IMG/VR virus record: IMGVR_UViG_3300042691_031571
Location: 1-22,678 of that record
Source: a virus
DNA: 22,678 bases
Strand: one strand, 5' to 3'
This document shows positions 16,453-21,225 of the stretch, one piece after another. The position numbers and the translations under genes were made by a program. The notes under the pieces were generated by a model. That model saw nothing but the letters and a program-made list of their open reading frames with translations. It searched no databases and had not been told where the DNA came from. Within the stretch, counting starts at the first letter, position 1; every line of letters begins with the position of its first letter.

Positions 16453-16486
16453 AAAAACCCGCCGAACATCTAGCCGGTTCGGCGGG
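16453..16486 (-). terminator. Strong intrinsic terminator just before the RuvC-like gene
   Basis: Read leftward, arms CCCGCCGAAC (16486-16477) and GTTCGGCGGG (16467-16458) form a perfect 10-bp stem with a 9-base loop, followed by TTTTT, GC and TTTT. This is the best terminator in the window, yet the next gene on the same strand starts only about 25 bases after the T-run, so it looks like an attenuator or the end of a short RNA. Confidence 0.85.
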
Positions 16487-16600
16487 TGTCACTTGGGCTG
16501 GTGGCGCTGATGTTTGCCGTCGCTTTGCCGTAGCTCTCGCTACTAGACCTTTGGGACCACCTGCCTTTCTTCCGCTGAGGGTAGATATGGGCTAGATGAA
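16453..16600 (-). ncRNA. Candidate structured leader/small RNA before the resolvase operon
   Basis: No credible gene covers this stretch. Leftward from repeat copy R1 it contains CATCTAGCC (16598-16590), a GTAGC-GAGA-GCTAC hairpin with a GNRA tetraloop (16543-16530), possible GGTGG/CCACC pairing, and the terminator at 16486-16453. The terminator loop (GGCTAGATG, 16475-16467) is complementary over 9 bases to CATCTAGCC. The two pairings probably exclude each other, the layout of a transcription attenuator or riboswitch, or a small RNA closed by a pseudoknot. I do not recognise a known family. Confidence 0.5.
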
Positions 16601-16629
16601 AAAAGAGTAACACTAAAAATAAATACTGA
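16601..16629. repeat. AT-rich repeat copy R1
   Basis: A 29-base sequence (plus strand begins AAAAGAGTAACACTAAAAAT and ends AATACTGA) recurs with one missing base and a two-base swap at 16739-16766. Read leftward it ends with TGTTACTCT, an extended -10-like element, followed by T-rich sequence. It immediately precedes the structured segment that ends in the 16453-16486 terminator. Confidence 0.65.
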
Positions 16630-16678
16630 TTAGTAAACAAATTAAAAATTAATTGTGGTGATTTTGTACATGCAAGAA

Positions 16679-16709
16679 CCGGGTGCTGCACGTTGCCCTT
16701 TGCACCCGG
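16679..16709. other. 8-bp GC-rich hairpin between the two repeats
   Basis: CCGGGTGC at 16679-16686 pairs perfectly with GCACCCGG at 16702-16709 around a 15-base loop. There is no T-run on either side (leftward it is followed by TTCTTG), so it is not a normal terminator. It is probably an RNA structure of the noncoding locus. Confidence 0.55.
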
Positions 16710-16718
16710 CCCTCGCAC

Positions 16719-16735
16719 CTATAACGGTCCTAAGG
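16719..16735 (+). other. 17-base match to 23S rRNA helix 69-71 (I-CeuI core)
   Basis: CTATAACGGTCCTAAGG is identical to the universally conserved segment of bacterial 23S rRNA (E. coli numbering about 1914-1930), which is also the core of the I-CeuI homing site. Flanking bases do not match. If the region is transcribed leftward from R2, the RNA would be antisense to the rRNA very near its 5' end. Confidence 0.6.
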
Positions 16736-16738
16736 ATT

Positions 16739-16766
16739 AAAAGAGTACAACTAAAATAAATACTGA
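16739..16766. repeat. AT-rich repeat copy R2
   Basis: This 28-base partner of the repeat at 16601-16629 differs by one indel and a two-base swap. Read leftward it ends with TTGTACTCT (-10-like TAnnnT), and a TTGACA lies 5 bases upstream of the repeat, 22 bases from the -10-like element, longer than a standard spacer. Two near-identical copies in one noncoding region argue for a phage-specific promoter or a protein-binding site; an origin role is also possible because of the AT content. Confidence 0.65.
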
Positions 16767-16777
16767 AAGTGTCAAAT

Positions 16778-16809
16778 AAAAAAAATCAAAGTTATTTTTT
16801 CCAACTTTG
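16778..16809 (-). terminator. Intrinsic terminator overlapping the HNH stop codon
   Basis: Read leftward, CAAAGTT (16809-16803) and AACTTTG (16793-16787) form a 7-bp stem with a 9-base A-rich loop, followed by ATTTTTTTTATT. The HNH stop TAA lies within the hairpin. It closes the operon that begins at the large terminase. Confidence 0.7.
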
Positions 16810-17166
16810 TTTTGCCAAACCTAAATCAAAAGATAGTTGCGGATTATTTCCAATTCTTGTGTGGCATTGCCTGCATACGGCAAGAACGTTATTTTCATCG
16901 AGAATGGAGCCGCCTTGAGAACGACGGATTAACTCATGAACGTCAACACTTGGTCTTTGAATAAACGTAGTTTTACCATCGTGCTTTGCAAACACTACGC
17001 ATGCCTCACAGTTTGGTCTCTCTGAAAGAATTTTCGCCACGAAAGGTCTGCGCTTTTCATAGGTGGCCTCCATCTTTTTGCTTCTTTTTTTAGGAGGAGC
17101 ACCTCTTTTTAATGGAGTTTTTTGTTTTGGTGGCTTGCTTCGCTTTATTGGCTTTTTGCGCTCCAT
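16792..17166 (-). CDS. HNH endonuclease (124 aa)
   Basis: The N-terminus (about 1-40) is a Lys/Pro-rich basic tail. The HNH domain follows: CEAC zinc knuckle at C53/C56, the catalytic DVHELIRRSQGG at 75-86 with H77, the ENNVLAVC strand at 91-98 with the N, and CRQCHTRIG giving C98/C101 and H102. Small HNH enzymes of this kind lie near terminases in many cos-type phages, where they are needed with the large terminase for DNA cutting at packaging. No separate terminase small subunit is seen in the window, which makes a packaging role attractive; free-standing homing activity is the alternative. It starts two bases after the stop of the 170-aa gene. Confidence 0.88.
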   Translation of the reverse strand: MERKKPIKRSKPPKQKTPLKRGAPPKKRSKKMEATYEKRRPFVAKILSERPNCEACVVFAKHDGKTTFIQRPSVDVHELIRRSQGGSILDENNVLAVCRQCHTRIGNNPQLSFDLGLAKQSWKK

Positions 17167-17168
17167 TA

Positions 17169-17681
17169 CTAGAGGTTATCAACATCCACCCGGTCGAATT
17201 CCCACCTATTATCCAATGCCGCCCAGAGAGCCCTGTCGATTGATGTTTCTTCAAGGTCGTAATCCCTCAACATCGAGCGGTGCTCGGCGATGGCTCTTTT
17301 AAGAAATTCAACTTCTTGCCAGCCGTCCCTAACTAACGCTTCGCCGCTTTCAATCATAAGTTGAACTTCGTCAAGTCTCTTGTCAACATGGAATTTAAAT
17401 CTTTTAATCTTTTTTATTTTCCCCTGGTACGCATTCATTGATTCGCGAAGAAGCCTTGCGCCTCGTTGTCCCATTGCGAGAAATCTTGCCTTATCCGCTT
17501 CAGAATCTATTTCGATGTCGTCAATTTGCTGTTGAAGGCTGTCCGAGAGAATCACAAGAGCGTCCCTCCATCTATCCCAATTGCCTTTTTCCATCAACAA
17601 CTGCTTATGTAATGGGGTTAGTTTATTTTTTACTTCTTCAGCCACGTAATAGGCGAAGGTGTCGTCATTCAAGATGCTCAT
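17169..17681 (-). CDS. Hypothetical helical protein (170 aa)
   Basis: The protein is helical and charged throughout, with no membrane segment or metal motif. Recognisable stretches are EEVKNKLTPLHKQLLMEKGN, then WDRWRDALVILSDSLQQQID, a basic helix KIKKIKRFKFHVDKRLDEVQ and a C-terminal EFLKRAIAEHRSMLRDYDLE. It begins next to the stop of the Cas4-like nuclease and is followed after two bases by the HNH gene, so it belongs to the recombination/packaging operon. The WDRWR...L segment and long helices suggest a scaffold or DNA-bound accessory protein, but the function is unknown. Confidence 0.75.
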   Translation of the reverse strand: MSILNDDTFAYYVAEEVKNKLTPLHKQLLMEKGNWDRWRDALVILSDSLQQQIDDIEIDSEADKARFLAMGQRGARLLRESMNAYQGKIKKIKRFKFHVDKRLDEVQLMIESGEALVRDGWQEVEFLKRAIAEHRSMLRDYDLEETSIDRALWAALDNRWEFDRVDVDNL

Positions 17682-18455
17682 TTATCTACTCCATGCAGGA
17701 CATATTTTCTTGTAACTACAAAAATTACAGAGATATGAAGTTCTTGCTTCAAACACTCCTGTTTTGCAGGAGTTGTCAACTTCTTGTTTTGTCTCCAAAA
17801 CATATTCTGTTGTCTTCTCGATATCCGCTGTAGTGATTGTCTTTTCTAATCGAACGCCATCTTTTAGGTACAGCAGTTCAACTTTGTCTACATCGCCAAC
17901 GCCAAGGTTTGAAAGAAGAATTGCATACAACAAGAGTTGTGTGAACTTCTCGTCAACATACGAACCCTTTGGTGTTTTGCCGGTTTTATAGTCGGAGACA
18001 GTAAGCATCAGAGAGTCTTTGCTGGGACCGTATCTATCTATAAATCCACGAATCTGAACGCCACCGATTTGCCCATTAAGTTCAAACTCAAGGCCTGTTG
18101 GTGCAACGAGTTTTGGGTCTTCAATCAACCAAAGATTTTCAACACAGAACCAAGCAGTCCATCGGAAATCTTTAATCTCCTTATCAGTACGCAATACGCG
18201 ATAAGCCTCGTCGGCCCATTTTGAATCCCACATGTCTTTTGCAATAAGACGAGCTGATTCAATTACGCGCATCTCTGGTGGGAGTTTGTACATTTCCTCA
18301 AGTATGTCGTGGACAAAATTACCCAATACCGCCCAGTGATTGGATGGGTCTGGTATCAGGTCAATCTTGTTGAACTTGAACTTCTGTGGACACTGATTGA
18401 AAGTGCTTAATGAAGACGGGGACAAATACTGAGGTGGCGATATGTCACTTATCAT
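17682..18455 (-). CDS. Cas4/RecB-like PD-(D/E)XK exonuclease with Fe-S cysteines (257 aa)
   Basis: Core nuclease motifs are in order: SPSSLSTFNQCPQKF with C22, GNFVHDILEEMY with H49, GFIDRY with D140 and SDYKTGK with D155/K157. The C-terminus has C243, C246 and C252 (YLCNFCSYKKICPAW), which with C22 give the four-Cys 4Fe-4S arrangement of AddB and Cas4. Such enzymes resect DNA ends. It overlaps the Rad52-like gene by 11 bases, suggesting a two-component exonuclease/annealing recombination pair analogous to lambda Exo/Beta. There are no cas1, cas2 or repeat arrays here, so it is not part of a CRISPR system. Confidence 0.88.
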   Translation of the reverse strand: MISDISPPQYLSPSSLSTFNQCPQKFKFNKIDLIPDPSNHWAVLGNFVHDILEEMYKLPPEMRVIESARLIAKDMWDSKWADEAYRVLRTDKEIKDFRWTAWFCVENLWLIEDPKLVAPTGLEFELNGQIGGVQIRGFIDRYGPSKDSLMLTVSDYKTGKTPKGSYVDEKFTQLLLYAILLSNLGVGDVDKVELLYLKDGVRLEKTITTADIEKTTEYVLETKQEVDNSCKTGVFEARTSYLCNFCSYKKICPAWSR

Positions 18456-19137
18456 CTATTACAACGTACTCTCCGTCGAATGCGAGGCGAGTTGCTTCGG
18501 CAATCAATTTGTCAAGGTCTGCCTCTGTGACAGTCTCTTTCTTTGGCTTCGGCTTGTTGTTGCTATAGGTTGCCCAGTACTGGTTCAGCTGTTCGCGCTT
18601 CTCTTGCGAAAGGGACTTTGCCATTCCAGTGAACGCATCCCACTTGGACGAAATTTCTGGAGCAACATTTGCCTGCATTGCCTTCACCTCTGCCTCTGAG
18701 TCAATTACTTGTTCAATCTCAATTGCATCTTCACTACGAGCCAAGTACAAACCGACTCCGAGTGTTTGTGCGGCCTTTTTCAGAGCATCTGAAATCGCGC
18801 CTTTAAATTCATCTCCGAGGTCAACAATTACCCCAGCCTTGGTGCGCTTGATTTTCTGACCACCGAATCCGTCACGGGAAACAAGTGTGTACCCATCTTT
18901 GTCAGAAATGCGCCAGTCGATGCGAACATGAGCCACAACAAATTCTGGGTCAATCGCATCTCGCTCGCAACGCAAAATAGTGAACGACCATTTTTCGACA
19001 CCAAGGACCTTGTTCAATCTGGTGATTACTTCACTGACAGGAATATAAACAAGATTGGTCCCACTCTTGGAAATATTTCTTTCCATCTCTGGCGGGAATG
19101 CCTCTGAGAGATTTGCGTAAATTGAATTGGTGGTCAC
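18445..19137 (-). CDS. Rad52/Rad22-like single-strand annealing protein (230 aa)
   Basis: Residues 31-132 carry the Rad52 core: YIPVSEVITRLNKVLGVEKW at 31-50, a central hairpin (FVVAHVRIDWRI), the GFGGQKI turn and the diagnostic DLGDEFKGAISDALKKAAQT with LGVGLYLA after it (106-133). Members form rings that anneal complementary single strands. The C-terminal third is acidic and linker-like (EQVIDSEAEVKAMQ, then KPKPKKETVTEADLDKLIAE), perhaps for partner binding. The start overlaps the 164-aa gene stop by four bases, and the nuclease partner follows with an 11-base overlap. Length suits phage Rad52-type annealing proteins. Confidence 0.9.
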   Translation of the reverse strand: MTTNSIYANLSEAFPPEMERNISKSGTNLVYIPVSEVITRLNKVLGVEKWSFTILRCERDAIDPEFVVAHVRIDWRISDKDGYTLVSRDGFGGQKIKRTKAGVIVDLGDEFKGAISDALKKAAQTLGVGLYLARSEDAIEIEQVIDSEAEVKAMQANVAPEISSKWDAFTGMAKSLSQEKREQLNQYWATYSNNKPKPKKETVTEADLDKLIAEATRLAFDGEYVVIDDK

Positions 19138-19628
19138 TTTGTATCCTTTCGCACGATGATGCTTGTTTTTAGATTTCCTGTTTCGCAGTAATTATCTGCG
19201 TTGATTCCGATGTTGGAAAGTTCCTTAACCCGCCAGTAGGAAGGTTGGACATAGTCCAAAATTTGAATCGCAACCTCTTCTGGAGTTTTTACTACTTCTC
19301 CAGTGTCCATGTCAATAGACATCTTCGACAACTTTGACGCAACAGCGCTTGCTAGGTCTCTGTGTTGCCACGCCCTTCGCTCATAAGAACTCTTCTTCTC
19401 AATAAGCCCCTTGCCAGCAATTTTCACTTCCGCATTGTTGTCAATCATGGTCCCAACAGCGGCTGCAAAATCGTCATAAATCATGGACATTTCTCGCTTC
19501 GCCATGTTTAGTTCAAACAGAATGGCGCACGCATCCTGTGACTCTGGTTTTGATTCAATGTATGATTCAAGCTCTCGTGAGAGGTTGAGCAAGTAGAGAC
19601 GTACTTCGTCAATTCTTTCAGGTGTCAT
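19134..19628 (-). CDS. Hypothetical protein of the recombination operon (164 aa)
   Basis: This helical protein has SELESYIESKPESQ-like and AKREMSMIYDDFAAAVGTMI helices, then a positively charged KIAGKGLIEKKSSYERRAWQ segment and WQHRDLASAVASKLSKM. The C-terminus has YWRVKELSNIGINADNYC. Its position directly upstream of (and overlapping by four bases) the Rad52-like gene suggests a recombination accessory role, for example loading or recycling, but no family is assigned. The K..SYERRAWQHRDLAS region appears the most conserved-looking. Confidence 0.75.
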   Translation of the reverse strand: MTPERIDEVRLYLLNLSRELESYIESKPESQDACAILFELNMAKREMSMIYDDFAAAVGTMIDNNAEVKIAGKGLIEKKSSYERRAWQHRDLASAVASKLSKMSIDMDTGEVVKTPEEVAIQILDYVQPSYWRVKELSNIGINADNYCETGNLKTSIIVRKDTK

Positions 19629-19660
19629 TATTAGTCATTCCTTTAATAGCAGTGGTAGTG

Positions 19661-20968
19661 CTAGATGACTATAGCGACCCTTCCTCTTTGTGGCAACCCT
19701 AGACCAGTTAAATGTGTAAAAGCTCCTACTGCCGAGTCGACTTGGTCGTCATGGTCGCATGCTTCAGGAAATGAAGAAAACTCATCCAACCAGTCGGACA
19801 GCCAAGGAGCCCGCACCACGCGGACGTTCCCATTGGCCACGGCAGCGGCCATCGGTCTAGCCCTCGTCACCTTATCCCCAGTAGTACGAATTGCCTGAAA
19901 GTCATACCCGGGGACTACATATCTGGCGTACTGGTCCATAAGAGCCTTGCCCGATGAGCCCGGTTCCTGCTCCATGCGAATCGCCACTCCATGGCCATCT
20001 TCGTAAGCAGTTCTGGAGATGAGTTCCTCAACCTTCTCGCCCCTAAGTCTGGCCCGTTTTACGTCCAACACATAGGCGATTCCTTGGTCGAAAAGCATCA
20101 GGGTCCCCACCGTGTAGTCAGGGTTTGGGTTGGAATGGGATGGCTCTGTAGCCGCGAGGTCCCAGAACCTCACCGCTCTTGCCATGGATGAAATCTGGGG
20201 AATTTCTGCAGAATCTATGATAACCATTGACGTACGGTCAAAGAGGGTGCCGAGCGTCGTGCTCCACCAGTCACCCTCTTCCAGTCTTCGGCGCTCAATG
20301 GGGTCCAGGGCCTGCAGGGCTTGGCGGTATGACTCTGCATCGATTCCTGGGTTATCGGTCAATTTTGATGGAACAAAAATACGACCTTCTGTTTTCCCTT
20401 CTACAATAAATCTCTGCCTAACCCAATTGGGTGCTGGGTTTGAGGCTGCGCGCATTCGTAATGGGACCTGGGAAAGAGGACCACTAGAAGGGCGACGCAA
20501 ACGGGAGAAGAGGTATCGGTAATCGGATTCTCTAATTTCTGTGACCTCGTCCATGCCGATGAACTGGAATTCCGAACCCTTATAACGCAGGTAGTCCCCT
20601 GTGTTGTTTAGGTACCCGAATGAAATTCTCGCCCCAGACGGGAAGGTTGCCATGAAGCTGTTAGCGTTCCAGTGAACGTCGTCATAATTCGACATCCAAG
20701 ACTTAAAGCGGTCCATGAGCGCTCCAGGAAGAGAAAGGTCGGCAAATGTGCGGCGGAAAAGGATTGCGGAATAATTGGGAATATCAACGTACTGCATTGC
20801 CGACATGAGTAGTGCGCTTGATTTTCCCCCGCCAGCTGCACCACCGAATAGGGCCTCAATTGAATTTGTTCGAAGGAAAACCTTTTGATTTATTGACGGC
20901 TCTTCCGGGCAGTATGGAGGCATCTTTGGTTGAAGATACTCGTAAACCTCGTTCCAATTTTTTGTCAT
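19661..20968 (-). CDS. terL: Terminase large subunit (435 aa)
   Basis: The ATPase domain has Walker A GGAAGGGKS at 42-50, Walker B FQFIGMDE with D140/E141 and the coupling SNPAPNW at 176-182. The nuclease domain has FWDLAATE with D270, an acidic MEQEPGSSGKA near residue 330 and the closing HDDQVDSAVG with D408/D411. It cuts and pumps DNA into the prohead. The ATG at 20968 is preceded by AAGAGG at about 11 bases. It opens the leftward operon, divergent from the portal-containing rightward genes. No small terminase subunit is visible; the HNH gene at the end of the same operon may supply part of the packaging function. Confidence 0.95.
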   Translation of the reverse strand: MTKNWNEVYEYLQPKMPPYCPEEPSINQKVFLRTNSIEALFGGAAGGGKSSALLMSAMQYVDIPNYSAILFRRTFADLSLPGALMDRFKSWMSNYDDVHWNANSFMATFPSGARISFGYLNNTGDYLRYKGSEFQFIGMDEVTEIRESDYRYLFSRLRRPSSGPLSQVPLRMRAASNPAPNWVRQRFIVEGKTEGRIFVPSKLTDNPGIDAESYRQALQALDPIERRRLEEGDWWSTTLGTLFDRTSMVIIDSAEIPQISSMARAVRFWDLAATEPSHSNPNPDYTVGTLMLFDQGIAYVLDVKRARLRGEKVEELISRTAYEDGHGVAIRMEQEPGSSGKALMDQYARYVVPGYDFQAIRTTGDKVTRARPMAAAVANGNVRVVRAPWLSDWLDEFSSFPEACDHDDQVDSAVGAFTHLTGLGLPQRGRVAIVI

Positions 20969-21022
20969 ATAAGTTTTGCCTCTTAATCTAGTTAAGCAGG
21001 TTTATGCGCTACTGTAGGAGAT
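20969..21022. promoter_or_regulatory. Divergent intergenic region with CTTAA-N5-TTAAG palindrome
   Basis: The only 54 bases between oppositely facing terminase and membrane-protein genes contain CTTAA at 20982-20986 and TTAAG at 20992-20996, an operator-like inverted repeat. Promoters for both directions must lie here or be absent; weak -10-like sites (TAGATT leftward, TACTGT rightward) are seen. Confidence 0.45.
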
Positions 21023-21223
21023 ATGCCGAAATTCTTGTTGTGGTTGACAAAAACCCGCTCAAAGCTTAAGGCGGCAGCTAAGCGCTCGACCTTCGCTAAC
21101 TTGTTCATGATTTCGTTTATACTGTTTACCAGTATTGGTGCGGCACTTATATTCCCTCCTGCCGGGCTGATAGTGGCAGGTATTACGTGTGGTCTATTCG
21201 GCTATCTATTGGGTCTTGAGTAA
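21023..21223 (+). CDS. Small two-helix membrane protein (66 aa)
   Basis: A basic N-terminus (residues 1-23, KTRSKLKAAAKRST) is followed by two hydrophobic segments, about 25-45 (FANLFMISFILFTSIGAALI) and 46-64 (PPAGLIVAGITCGLFGYLLG), joined by a Pro turn. The N-terminal charge predicts cytoplasmic ends. Its stop lies two bases before the portal ATG, so both are likely one transcript. AGGAG lies just two bases before the ATG, an unusually short spacing. A holin or other membrane function is possible but unsupported; phage genes of this size next to the portal are usually uncharacterised. Confidence 0.65.
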   Translation: MPKFLLWLTKTRSKLKAAAKRSTFANLFMISFILFTSIGAALIFPPAGLIVAGITCGLFGYLLGLE

Positions 21224-21225
21224 AT

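Noticed and set aside
16455-16590. Minus-strand frame reading SGRKAGGPKGLVARATAK, AT-hook-like, through the terminator
   Set aside because: A TAG precedes it in frame and no ATG, GTG or TTG lies between that stop and the peptide; it is more likely an RNA. It could be a decayed gene end, so I keep the doubt.
16679-16709. GC-rich hairpin considered as a terminator or tRNA
   Set aside because: There is no T-run on either side and no cloverleaf, anticodon arm or TTCGA-type T-loop.
16470-16718. 82-codon minus-strand frame across the noncoding locus
   Set aside because: It runs through R1, both structured segments and the terminator, with low-complexity hydrophobic and charged stretches and no Shine-Dalgarno.
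17682-18455. Cas4-like nuclease considered as part of a CRISPR system
   Set aside because: No repeat-spacer array or other cas genes are present; the annealing-protein neighbour explains it better.
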